Of a stretch of DNA of 64,000 bases, positions 1 to 10,658 are shown in pieces. The translations under genes were made by a program, and so were the position numbers. Each line of letters opens with the position of its first letter. Within the stretch, counting starts at the first letter, position 1. The notes under the pieces were generated by a model, which worked only from the letters and a program-made list of their open reading frames with translations, was not told the DNA's origin and ran no database searches. The stretch spans positions 620,001 to 684,000 of the forward strand of contig JAQOTA010000057.1 of assembly GCA_029532415.1 (NCBI GenBank), given 5' to 3'. This DNA comes from Marasmius tenuissimus (lineage: Eukaryota; Basidiomycota; Agaricomycetes; Agaricales; Marasmiaceae).

Positions 1-933
1 CGGAATCGGAATTGGATGGGACGGTAGCATCGACTTCGACACGACGGGTATCCCACCAATCGAGAGTGTGGAAGTGGGTTTTCGGTATACATTTCAAGCA
101 GTCAAAGTAGGCATCGTTTCCGAGTGGAGCGAAGATGTGTGGTTTGCGGTCGCGGGAGAAGAGGGCTGTTAGTGTGGGAGTGTCCATGCTACAATGTGAA
201 GAGTTTGAGGGTTTTGTGGGGCTGGCGAGTGTGGAGAAGAAACGCACTGATCGTAGTGGTTATGCTAAAAGGATAGACGGATTCGTTTGAGTACCGAGAA
301 ATGACATGTACAGAGTGAGAACTCACTGATATTACGATGGCATCGACGTCTGGAATGTCTTCAATCTTACAAGGTGGCGCTACAAAGGGCATTTCATCAG
401 CCTGTTGTGGAATGACGGACGTGATGACCTACGATTGTAGCGCTTCGGTCCGGCATATTGGCTAGGAGAGCAACGGTCACTGAAGACAGGATCGAACAGT
501 ATTCGGGGTCCTCGAGAGAGGAGTAGAACGCTCGGAAGTTCTACAAGAAAACAAGCATGGCCCAACCAGGTTGCTTTGACCTTGTCCTTATTCAAGTCAT
601 CGGAATCGCTCGCTCCCCAGGTGGGCTTCACAACCGGGACTAGATCCTCAACAAGAGATGATGATGGCGGGGGTGGCTGTTTCGTGAAAAGGTTGTACCA
701 CTTGAGAAGGAGAAGGTATAAGCGAAGTGAGATCAATCGAAAAGCAAGCTTCAGATACGCACACTGCTGCTTTCCCTCCACGAGTAAGGTATAAAGCTAG
801 GCCATGGATTTGTGAACATGTCGCCCTTTTTCGTTACCCAATGATCCGGCTTCTCCTTCCCAGCTAATCTAGCATTTCTCCTCTCAGCCTCCTTCTTTGT
901 TTCGTATACTCGAATTTCAGGTGCTGGCTTCAT
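1..933 (-). CDS. NAPE-PLD-like metallo-beta-lactamase-fold hydrolase (5' part; 3' end off the window)
   Basis: Metallo-hydrolase of the N-acyl-phosphatidylethanolamine phospholipase D type, which releases N-acylethanolamines from membrane phospholipid. Exons on the minus strand are 763-933, 433-700, 327-379, 248-264 and 1-188, continuing beyond the window. The start at 933 gives MKPAPEIRVYETKKEAERRN, followed by FTNPWPSF. Family motifs in order are WLGHACFLVEL, ILFDPVFSDRCSP, GPKRYNPPPCKIEDIPDVDA, the zinc-binding HNHYDH, and HIFAPLGND plus DWWD. The HNHYDH motif lies entirely on a 17-nt exon (248-264) apart from the last base of its final His codon. Upstream codons are open for a while, so a longer N-terminus cannot be excluded. 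The family call is from recalled motifs and the exon joins are inferred from frame. The C-terminal zinc ligands are outside the window. Confidence 0.88.
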
Positions 934-2606
934 GATGTTGGTGAACACAGACGTTGTGCAGCGGAATCGGTGATAGGTGGAAAGCCGCAGTGTGGAAAAA
1001 GGAAGACTTGATAATTCTGGACGTGAACATGCTCGCACTTTATATACGGAAACTGATGGGCCTCGCCGAAGGAACACGACTGGAAACGCGATCATGGAAA
1101 TCCCGAGCTCGTCATCGGAAAGGTTCCGAGCCAGATCGCTGGCGCTTATGACGCGTTCACGCTTACGGCTACACGGCAAGATTCTTACCCGCTTACACGT
1201 AGATAGCCGTGTCTGCACTTATTTCCTGGTGCTCATGAACGGATTACAGGACACCATGTAAGTTGCCTGAACGACGCGTCAGCACTTTAAGTTGGAACGA
1301 GCGCGTCGACGCGACGCACGATCATGAGCTGAGCACGTGCTCTATTTCGCAATTTGAATCTCCAACCCGACACAAAGCCGTACCACCACCATCGCGTGCA
1401 CGACTGCCCTATAATGGCTCATTATCCTAGGAAAGACGCTCGTACCCTTCTTCAACTCCTCAAGGGCCAACAAACTACTAGGAAATGTTGAAGAACCACC
1501 AAACTGATCACAGTGCGTTCCATTCCTGGTCATGACCGAGGCGTAGCTCTGAAGCCAGTTCGAGGCGGTTTTGACCCCTTGAAGTGTTACAATGTCAAGA
1601 CCCCTTCATAGCGACACTTTCAAGCTACATATAGGCCTTAGAGTGTCTCGAGGTCGCAGGTCTTGCTTGAGTTATGGGTTTTCGTAGAAGTGGGAGATCA
1701 GCCGGTCTGGGCTGGCACTGAAATACTATGGTACGTTTTGGTATATACTCATATACGGGCTGACTCACTGATTTTGCAGCACGACAAATTCGAACCACCT
1801 ATCGCTTCCTCATATGTAGTATCTGCAGGCTAATAACGACGTCGCGGCCGCAAGGTTTAGATCTTTATCAGTACGGGATCTTACAGCCCAACTAATATCT
1901 CGGCAACACGCAACCACCGGCCTCACTATACTTCACCCTCGCACAAGTCCTAATGTTACTTCCATACCACCCGTACGACTTCCTTTGGATACCCAGTCTC
2001 AGCCTAAGAGCTGCCTCTCCGATACTTATGGGGCGTGCTGCTATCGGGCCCGAAGATCACTGTGGGACGCACACCATTTCTCGGCATTGCAAGGGAATCT
2101 AGGAGCCTACAAGGTCAGGTTCTTTTCGTAAGTCGTCGCTCTGTTATCGCCTAATCATAATGATATTTTCAACTGAATCGATACTAGCAGAAGATCGTCA
2201 GCAGAGCTAGTAACTCTGATTCAGGTACATCCCCTCTCCCGTCACCTCAACGCTCATATAGGATGGACGTTAACCATCAGCCGCAGCGATCATGTCATTC
2301 CGGGCGATGATGGACATCTCTGTGAGTAGCTGGTGGGTAATGGCCTGTCGAAGCATCTCCAGGATATCCGAGGCTCGGGTAACTGACGAGGCACACACTC
2401 TGCCTCTACCCATGTCGTGACCAGTTGACCCATATGCGGCACTCAAATAGTCAAGCGAAATCTGTGCAATGCGACAGGATCAGGCAACACCCAAGCCGCG
2501 ATGCTACTCGTCGCACAACGAACGGCCTTGGTTTAATACCTTCCCTTCTACCATCGGACCACAATCGCAAAAGCTCCTACTGGACTTTCAAGGCATCATT
2601 GTTAAG
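934..2606. other. gene-poor stretch upstream of the NAPE-PLD-like gene
   Basis: No convincing protein gene is visible. Several segments look like introns (for example GTACGT at 1731 to TGCAG near 1780, and GTAAGT near 2129 to AGCAG near 2191), but the flanking sequence has no sustained reading frame. It may be a decayed gene or a spliced non-coding transcript. The first part must contain the promoter of the minus-strand gene starting at 933. Confidence 0.3.
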
Positions 2607-2695
2607 GGCCGACTAGCTCAGTTGGTTAGAGCGTCGTGCTAATACCGTAGTCCGTATTAACGCGAAGGTCTTGGGTTCGATCCCCACGTTGGCCA
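2607..2695 (+). tRNA. tRNA-Ile (anticodon AAT) with a 15-nt intron
   Basis: The acceptor stem GGCCGAC pairs with GTTGGCC (one G-T wobble). The D-arm GCTC/GAGC is present, and the anticodon stem TCGTG/CGCGA encloses loop CTAATA plus A, giving anticodon AAT at 2641-2643. A 15-nt intron (2645-2659) sits at the canonical position after base 37. The T-loop is TTCGATC. The outermost T-stem pair is a T-C mismatch. Length without the intron is 74 nt including the discriminator base. Confidence 0.92.
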
Positions 2696-3236
2696 ATGTC
2701 CGTATGGCAACTTTGTGCATCGCTCTCCAATCGAGGAAGCCATGTTGATGGAACTTCTTTTAGCTCCGGCAGACTCAGTGTTGGGTACATATCAGCGCTA
2801 TCCTTGTTGGTATCCTTAGGTTTCTGGTTATAGATATCGCAAATCGGTCTATTCTCATGGTGGCCTTTGGCACCGACTATGCTCCCAGCTGCTCCGGGGC
2901 TGGCTGACTACACGAATGATCCCATGGTCTCACGATACCAGCGATCACCGCTCGAGCGTAAATCTCGAGTCGGTGATAAGGGCTCCGACTCCCAGCATCA
3001 GGTAATCGCTCCTAGTTGGGATTGATATCGATGTATCTTTTGGTAAACTCGCCAAGTCTCCGCCCTGCCCCACACGAATAGCAGCCTCCACAATCACCGA
3101 CGATGGATCGCATCCTGAGGATCAGATGTATACAGTTTGTATCATCAGGAGCTACGCTATATGTAAGTACTTCAAAAGGACCTCGCTCGAGGAGGCAACC
3201 GAGTCTCCATTCGTGCTCAAAGTTCTGCCCTTCAGC
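2696..3236. other. intergenic, nothing recognised
   Basis: Spacer between tRNA-Ile and the seven-transmembrane gene. It presumably holds the promoter of that gene. No clear TATA box or repeat was seen. Confidence 0.4.
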
Positions 3237-4831
3237 ATGGGTCTGACTGCAGAGGATATTGTCGCCGTTTACACGACGGCAACGGGAACCGTTATCTCTC
3301 CCATTGCCTCTCTCTCCGTGAGTAACATTTACCCTAACATTGGCAACGCTCCTCGCTCAACTCTGCACACCTCTTCAAAGCTAAGCTTCTTTGTTTACGG
3401 TACGTATCTTCCTCGCTTAATAGTAAGGGAGATTGAAGGAATCCTTTCTTTCATAGGAATGTATATCATCATCTTCGGTAGTGCCCTTCGTGTCCTCCAC
3501 AAACGCCGTTCCTCCGAACATCCACTCAGTGCCTTATACTACTGGTGGACAATCTCACTTTTTGTCTTGGCAACAACCTACGTCGCTCTTATCTGCTGGT
3601 TGTACGTCAACCAAGCCGTGATATACTTTACGGCGGCCAAGACGCGGGCGTTCGAACGCTTTTTGCAGTACCTCAAGGACGATAAACCAAAGACTGCCGT
3701 TTTGTGAGTTGACAAAGTTTACCATCTTGACTCGAAGCTGATGTCGACCGAATTAGCACCACGCTCTCTCTGCTTAGCATATTGGTCAAGTAAGAACGTC
3801 CTATCTGGTTGATTCGAAGGAGAAGTTGACTCTCTCTCCGCTATCAGCATCGTCGCTGAATCCATGCTCGTGAGCTATGCATTGGAAACCATGATCCAAC
3901 AGATCCACTCACAAAAAGATGTCGTATCTTTTATTCAGATTCACCGGTGCTTCGTCATCTGTAACTCGTCAAAACTCGTGCTTTGGGTCCTCGGATCGGT
4001 ATCCTTTGTGATGAACGGTTCGTTCGCCCCTCCTGCGTCTCTTTTCTGGTCCTAACAAATCAGGACAGGCATCGGACTCAGCGGTACAGCTATGATGGGC
4101 AAAGGAATGCCAGTCATACCCGAAAATGCCTTCATATTCGCAACCGGAACGGACATTTGCAATGCATATTCCATCGCGAATGCGGGGTTCAATTCGCTCA
4201 TCACTATAATCACCGGTGCGTCCTTCTTTTCCCCACCACCATCGCCTGATAACACCCACTCACCCCACACAAGCAACGAGAATTTGGTGGATTAGTCGTC
4301 CCGCTCGAGCCATGATGGGGGATAAAATGAATCGAAAATACAAAATCATCGTCGCTATCCTGTAAGTTCTCAGCTTCTTCTAAAACTTATAGTGATACTA
4401 ACTACACGCCTCGAGTTTAGGCTCGAATCCGGGATGCTTTACCCCGTCCTTCAGCTCATCAGCATCGCCCTCCAGTACGGGATCGACCCCGATGTCAGTG
4501 GAGTTGTCCCCGTTGATCTCAGCTCAGTTACAGTACAGAGCGCGGTGTGCCTTTTTTTCTGAAAACCTGTTCTTCGTACTTGATCAAGCTTACATGATTT
4601 TCGTATCAGGGCATTGCTCCAACGCTAATTCTCGTCAGAGCAGCGTATGGTGTGACAATTGAAACCACGCATCAAGGAGTTTCGACGCTTCAGGTGGCGA
4701 CTCGAGCAACAACCATTCCGGGGGCTCTTGAGCCAGCTGCTGAACTCGCCTATTCTTCGGCAGATAATTCAGACCGAGACGTTGAGAGATATGGTGCTGA
4801 CGATGAATCGGAACCTAGAAAATCAGAGTAG
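3237..4831 (+). CDS. seven-transmembrane protein of unknown function (basidiomycete-type)
   Basis: Ten exons: 3237-3317, 3381-3399, 3457-3703, 3757-3789, 3848-3869, 3939-4017, 4069-4215, 4274-4361, 4421-4544 and 4610-4831. They total 1062 nt, or 353 aa, in frame. About seven hydrophobic segments are visible, for example LSFFVYGMYIIIFGSAL, WWTISLFVLATTYVALICW, KLVLWVLGSVSFVMN and IIVAILLESGMLYPVL. The IHRCFVIC stretch between segments 3 and 4 and the ITATRIWWISR loop resemble a large family of uncharacterised seven-TM proteins in Agaricomycetes. The tail is about 65 residues, rich in acidic residues and Ser/Thr, and probably cytosolic. No signal peptide precedes the first segment. The start at 3237 is chosen because exon phases then fit; an upstream ATG at 3126 is in a different context. 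A receptor or sensor role is possible but unsupported. It is not a recognisable STE3 pheromone receptor. Confidence 0.75.
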
Positions 4832-5784
4832 GCAGAGGCCCAGCGGAAAATGCGGTCAGTATGACGCCTCGTCCGTCGTGTCATGAACGTGAAGGACTGA
4901 GACCCACTGTATTGTATAAACCTGCTCTCCAGATGAATGAAAAGATGATATGTTATGCCTGGGCTTGGAGGGTGCATTGATTGGATGTCCGATGGGCAAG
5001 GGGGGACTCGCACGTGCTGCTGTCTCAACGATTTGAGTCTTCGGTTGAGACTAAACGATGACCGTGCGACGTCGAGGTCAATCATGAGAATGGCGCCCTG
5101 TTATCGAAGTCGATAGCGAACGCAACGAGGCTATAGTATAGTCTACGTTCGAGTCGCTCTAAACTGAACTGGGGATCGAACGCTTCCCCACCCTGGTTAC
5201 TACCTCGTTAAGCCCCATGATTTATTCGTGGAGCTGAATCACCCACGCATCTGGGCTCATCTGCATATCCTTTTCGAAACTCGAGGCTCACGTATAAACA
5301 CTACTCCCATGTTCCGTGGGGTAACGCCCGAGCTCGGACAGTTCCCGCCCTATGTCTTTCAAATTGATCGAGTAGAGTGCCACTTACAAGCTACTCTACA
5401 TACGCCAGATTAATTGACGATATGGGTATCCGGGACAGGGGTCTTCATCTTCAGAATCCTACCAGAGGGAGCATCATCACCCGTGTCGGAGTCCACGGTA
5501 AGTCGAAATGCTACCGAAATGTAACTCTTGCCGAGAACTGGTGGTCCTCATTAGTACTGAGGGTAGCCGTCAAACACCCTGCAATAGATTCACTTGTTGA
5601 TGGTTAGTACGACGTGGGTATTGGTAGCTTCATCGAACGCCACAGTCGTGCGAATAACACACTTGTTACTATTTTAAGTGATTGGCGCGACCATTCTTCG
5701 GGTTAGAACTCGGACGTAGGGAGGGAGCCCTCGTAACAGCAAAAGGAACTCGGTCGACAGTGTCAGAGTGGGAGGCAGTATGCA
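4832..5784. other. intergenic, nothing recognised
   Basis: No gene model could be supported between the seven-TM gene and the transposon. Only short hairpins are visible, such as GTCTCAAC...GTTGAGAC near 5020-5050. Confidence 0.4.
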
Positions 5785-5792
5785 GTGTGAGA

Positions 5793-6533
5793 CAGTGTTG
5801 TGCCGGTCAATGCCCAGTCAACGTCGGTCATGACCTGGCCAAAAATGGGTTAAACCGGTCAATTGCGTAATTTGACTTGACCAGGTGATGACCAGGCTCT
5901 CGGCATTTTCCGAATCGCCAATGCGATGACCTTCTTGCCCGTGTTCCTCCCAGTCTCAACAGTTCACGAACAAAATGATTGTCGTATAGTACATAGTACA
6001 TTGTGGCATCAATATCTCAGAAGAAATACATTATCTGTGGCAGTCCCGACTCCCACAACCGCGGTTTTCACCTTCAAATTGACTGCCAATCAGTTTCCTC
6101 GTCCTCGTTATCGTTGTGAGCCTCAGTACTCACCCATTCTTGACGGGTTACATTCAAAATCAACCTAAAATGATTTAGTTAACAATATCGACGCACTCAC
6201 ACTGAACTCTTTGGATCACTCTGCCCAGTTGGACATCTACTGTGCGCAATCAAGGCAAAATCTCTTGATGTGCCATGGATAAGATAAAATTACATTGGGT
6301 TTGGCTATTAGCTCAAAATGAAACCAGTTGATTGCGACTATAGTACTGTACAAAATATCGAGGGGAGTGTACATACTACACTGGCTCGGCGGGAAGAGAT
6401 CCGGTAATCACCGGCAAGGTTTACCGGTAGCTGGTCATGGTCGAGTCAAATTCAAAAGTTTGACTCCGGGTCAACGGGTCAACGTGGTCATTGACCGTGA
6501 CCGCGGTAACCAGTCAATGACCGCACAACACTG
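5793..6533. mobile_element. hAT-type non-autonomous DNA transposon (MITE), 741 bp
   Basis: The left end starts CAGTGTTGTGC (5793) and the right end is the inverted copy GCACAACACTG (to 6533). The element is flanked by a perfect 8-bp direct repeat, GTGTGAGA, at 5785-5792 and 6534-6541. An 8-bp target duplication and CAG-type termini are hallmarks of the hAT superfamily. Within about 150 bp of each end there are many copies of GGTCA/TGACC in both orientations, as expected for subterminal transposase-binding repeats. No long ORF or transposase motif is present inside, so the element is non-autonomous. The perfect target duplication suggests a fairly recent insertion. Confidence 0.85.
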
Positions 6534-6541
6534 GTGTGAGA

Positions 6542-7610
6542 ACCCTCAGGTCCATTGTATGATTACAATTACCCTGAGTTGGGGCCTGTGAGAATGCTCG
6601 GAAGTATGGGAACCTTGAACTCAAAGGTTGGTAAGAATCTAGAGAAAGTCTAACTACAGCCTAAGTGCTGCTTCCGACTGAAGGAATTCAAAGATAGATA
6701 CAATGAATGGTAACGTTTATAAGTACAGTTTCGAACCAGCTCTATCGGCGGTGAGGCTTGACACAACCAACTCCGAATAAGTAGTGAGATCAGCGGTGGC
6801 AGTCTCCACTCTACCCGTCGCTTTGAATGAACCGGAGTCAGCCGAATGTCGAGTTTGTTTTTACCACGCTGCTGTAGATCAGGACTGACCTGGAAAACCG
6901 TTTACGCCGGAAAAATTGTTGTCATCGTCACTGCCGACTAGTCATGATCCAATAAGACGGCTGGAACGGCTGAGAATGAGGCTGTTTAGCTGAGGGCTTG
7001 GGTTTTTGGGGAGAGGCAATCTGCGATATGTATCCTTGGTCTGGACTCCACACGGGCGCTCAAGTATAGTTTATATTCTGGAATACGAAGATAGTAGATT
7101 TGCCGTGTCACAAGATCCACGGAGCTCGAGCAAGAAGATCACTAGCAACCATCTTACTTAGTTGATATGGCCTTAGCCCATTGTGAGCTTGGCGACCAAG
7201 TCTGTCAAAGCACCTACTACCCCTTATTAGTCGGCCGGTTGTCCTCCTGTTCCCCGAGAGAGATAAACACATGGTGCGCCCTGATCACTATCGGGCATCT
7301 GCTCTACCAGTTTGCTACTGCGGCCAATCGAGGAACGGGCAGACTATCCCACACTGGGTAGGAGCTCGAGGCGAAAGCCGTCAGGAACATCACATTCGCT
7401 GTGCTTGATGCCCCGCTCCCGTCGCGTATTGCATGTTCCCAGAATAACTATCTCACAAAGCAAGTAGTTCTAGGTAGATCCACTAGACGGAGTAGCCCTA
7501 TGTGTACCGTTCTCTGTACCCACTCCTTGGCAAGAGAGAGCTTTTCTCTGCGTGCACGGCCCTGGCTTAACGCCGTGTAGCTTAAAGCAAACCAGGACTG
7601 AGGGCGATGG
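6542..7610. other. intergenic, nothing recognised
   Basis: Spacer between the hAT element and the tyrosinase promoter. No ORF with family motifs and no further inverted-repeat element was seen. Confidence 0.4.
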
Positions 7611-7618
7611 TATAAAAG
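7611..7618 (+). promoter_or_regulatory. TATA box of the tyrosinase gene
   Basis: TATAAAAG lies 51 bp upstream of the ATG at 7662, the usual position for strongly expressed fungal secreted-protein genes. Confidence 0.6.
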
Positions 7619-7661
7619 TTCTGTGCGGACGCACCGGGTCAATACACTCTTTTCAACCGCC

Positions 7662-8964
7662 ATGAGGTTCTTTGGGTTGCTCGTCCTTGCAGTTTATACC
7701 TCTATCGTTACGGCTACCGTGCTGCCAAGGACTCCACCTCCCAAGTGCACCAAACCGCTACTTGAGCGTCGAGAATGGTGAGTATAGGCTTGTCCTCTGG
7801 GGTGTGTCTCCTCTGATAGACCAATGCGCAGGAGAACACTCAGTACTGCTCAAAAGGATGATTATCTCAACGCTGTGAAATGTCTCATGGAAAAGCCATC
7901 AAGCGGGGTTACCAGCAAGCCTCAGGCAAGGACTCGTTACGACGATTTCGTGGCTAGCCACATCACGTTGGGCGACGAGGTCCACATGGTTGTGAGTTGT
8001 GTCTGTTTGCCAATTCACATGGATGAGGCTGAGGGACTTCCGTAGGGTCAGTTCCTTCCCTGGCATCGACTTTTGCTGTCTGTCTACGAGAAAGCTCTGC
8101 GGGAGGAATGTGGCTATACCGGTGCTCAACCGTGGGTGTCAATCGTTCCTGTGAAACAACTTCGGCTGAGCGAACATTTTTCAGATATTGGAACTGGTCT
8201 CTTGATGTTGACAACGGAATGACCTCGTACGCCCCTGTATTCTATATCGTGGATTTCAACTTATTCGTTTCGTTAGATGGGCCGCTTCCCCAATATGGGA
8301 CCCGGTGCATGGATTCGGTGGTAATGGCGTCCACATTCCCAATTACAACGGACCATTCAATAACAACTCAAACTTCAACGGCTGGGTTGTCGGTGCGAAC
8401 ACAGGGGGTGGGTGCATTCAGGATGGACCTTTCAAGGATTATATGCTCGCACTCGGACCCGGACCCGTTCTCAATCAAGACCGCTGTATCACCCGTGACT
8501 GGATCCCCACCTATTTCCCAATGGTTTCGGCGGGCGCGGTTGCTCAAGTGTTGACTTCACCGAACTTTGAGGCATTCAGGGTGGACTTGGAGGGTGTTAT
8601 TACCCCTCAGGTAAAGGTCCACGATGGAGGCCACCTTGCAGTCGGCGGAGAAATGCACGATTTATATTCCTCGAATGGAGGTGCGAAAAATCGTCTCATT
8701 CCACTGAGCTTCTCGCTTACCGCTTGGCTTTTTCTAGAGCCGACATTCTATCTCCATCACGCTCACCTCGATAAGATCTGGTGGGATTGGCAGAAACTCG
8801 CCTCGTCTAACTTATATGACGTCTCCGGTCGCTCAGGGCCCAACCCTCCATTCCAGGAGGTTACGCTTGATTTCTTGATGAGGTCCGATGGGCTGACTTC
8901 TCTAGTTTCAATTGAAGATGTGATGGACATCGAAAACGAGTTCCTCTGCTTCACTTATATTTGA
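7662..8964 (+). CDS. secreted short tyrosinase (type-3 copper monophenol/diphenol oxidase)
   Basis: Oxidises phenols to o-quinones. Exons 7662-7777, 7832-7991, 8046-8131, 8185-8226, 8277-8680 and 8738-8964 give 344 aa in frame. The signal peptide MRFFGLLVLAVYTSIVTA is followed by VLPRTPPPKC. CuA site: SHI (His82), VHM (His90) and GQFLPWHR (His99), then ECGYTGAQPYWNWSLD. CuB site: VHDGGH (His250, His254) and PTFYLHHAHLDKIWWDWQ (His277). All six copper ligands are present. The length matches the short secreted fungal tyrosinases that lack the C-terminal shielding domain of mushroom PPO, so the enzyme would not need proteolytic activation (inference from the family). The last intron (8681-8737) is 57 nt without a stop; retaining it would insert 19 residues beside CuB. 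A TATA box lies 51 bp upstream. Confidence 0.92.
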
Positions 8965-9630
8965 TGTAAGTTACTCGGTTTCTACATATTACCGTAGGCC
9001 ATACCGCCTAGCTATGTTTGATGTAAGATATCTGGTTCTAACTCAGATAGGTAGTGGACAGGGACATGTTACGACGTGAATGTCATGAATTAGTGTACGT
9101 TATACCTCTGTCTATCCTGAGATTAGTGAGTAGTCTGACTGAAAGCGACTTGTTCCGGCGGCGCTTGATTTCCTGATTCGAAAGGAATTGGTGAAGGTTC
9201 ACAATCCGTCACCATAAAATCTCAAGTTCACTCTAAATGATTCGAAATCACTTTGGTCTCAGTTTCCGGTCTGACCGGCTGAGCAGGTCACAAGTTCTGC
9301 AGAAGTTTACTTGGAAATCATCCCGATTCTCCTCGGACGACTTCGTCGTACTGATTAAGGATTTATTGTGACTGTGAAAGCACTCGGATAGCTCTGCGAG
9401 GCGAAAAACTGTGTCCGTTATTATAATCTCTGTACCAATTTCCGGTTCACTCTCAGTGAACGAGGAGATTTGGACGTTTAACGGGCGGCTAGCTTCTCCT
9501 ACTAACTCTGTAGGGTTCCTATGTGCTACTTTCTGCAATTTTGATGCTCTCATTAGTTAGCCAGTCAGCATAAGCTGTATTTATTCGACTATTACAGGAG
9601 ACTAGGAACGATATTTCTCAAGATTTATGT
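8965..9630. other. intergenic, nothing recognised
   Basis: Downstream region of tyrosinase. It contains a loose tandem repeat beginning TTTGATGTAAG (8960s and 9010s) and a small hairpin GTTCACTCTCAGTGAAC (about 9443-9460). No gene was seen. Confidence 0.4.
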
Positions 9631-9734
9631 GCCCGCCTAGCTCAATCGGATAGAGCGTCAGACTCTTATGCGGTGGTCACCAGATGATATGTTGCGCAAT
9701 CTGAAGGCTGCGAGTTCGACCCTCGCGGTGGGCT
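9631..9734 (+). tRNA. tRNA-Lys (anticodon CTT) with a 30-nt intron
   Basis: The acceptor GCCCGCC pairs with GGTGGGC with one wobble. The anticodon stem TCAGA/TCTGA and loop CTCTTA plus A give anticodon CTT at 9665-9667. A 30-nt intron (9669-9698) follows base 37. The T-arm GCGAG-TTCGACC-CTCGC is perfect. Exonic sequence is almost identical to the copies at 36690 and 60416, but the intron differs in length and sequence. Confidence 0.93.
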
Positions 9735-10658
9735 ATCCATTTAACATTTTGGCGGACAGAATTTCATAAGTACAGGAAGTTTCGAGAGAAATTTGAGAAA
9801 TTTCAACCAAAGCTTTCGGCCAACGAACTTCGGAGTTCCGAGGCCGAGTGATTTTCTCACGACCCGCAGCCTTGACAGCCGCGTGGCATCGATTCAGAAA
9901 CGGTTGATTTCTATCTTCCACTTTTCCACTTTCTTTTCACCAGCATACCAGCTTTGGACTGCTATTGAAATCCTAGGATCTTATCTGTAGACTTCGGTGC
10001 GCACGGTTTTGCTCCCTATTTTGCTCCCTTTAATCAGTGGATATTATATCCATCACCCTCGCTGTTTGCTCGCTGCTTCCATTACCAGCAGCTGCTCCAG
10101 GCCCATGGACATTTCGGGATTTGTTGAACTCGACATACCTACAAGAGTCTACAACGGAAATGAAAAATGTGGCACACGGGGCTGACATGGCTTGGATGCT
10201 GGACCTTACTCCTTCTCGGCGTTTCAGAAGCGATCAGAAGCGATCAATAAGTTCACCGTCTCAAAACGAAAGCAAGTAATACGACACGCCTCATACGATA
10301 CAGGGCTTCCCCATTCACCGCGCGTGCTCAATTATCGAGCACAATGCCACTCTCCTCCGTATTATACACGGTTCCTCACACCGCTATCAGTACCGCACAG
10401 AAGCCGGACCCCACCGACGAATCAGGAACGGCTGCCAGAGTCCACCGAATTTTGCTCAGCATCAAACACTGGAAGTATGCACTATGATCCCGATTGTCGC
10501 CAACCATGCTCAAAAGCTATGTCCCGAGGAGTACTTATAAACCGGTAGTCACCTGGATCTGCCTTTCTTTTTCCCTCTTCCCCTTCGAGTTTTTTCTTTT
10601 TGACTTGGCGCTATCGTGGCTTGAGTGCGTTTACTGCTTCATATCTCGGGAACGATTG
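9735..10658. other. intergenic upstream of the subtilase, with short tandem repeats
   Basis: It contains a duplicated decamer AGAAGCGATC x2 at 10226-10245 and a repeated TTTGCTCCCT near 10008-10030. A frame from about 10037 reads ISITLAVCSLLPLPAAAPGP, like a secretion signal, but has no start codon and no recognisable continuation, so it may be a relic. TTATAAAC near 10535 may be the TATA element of the subtilase. Confidence 0.35.

Noticed and set aside
10037..10279. Open frame with signal-peptide-like ISITLAVCSLLPLPAAAPGP
   Set aside because: No ATG start, no splice-joined continuation and no family motif.
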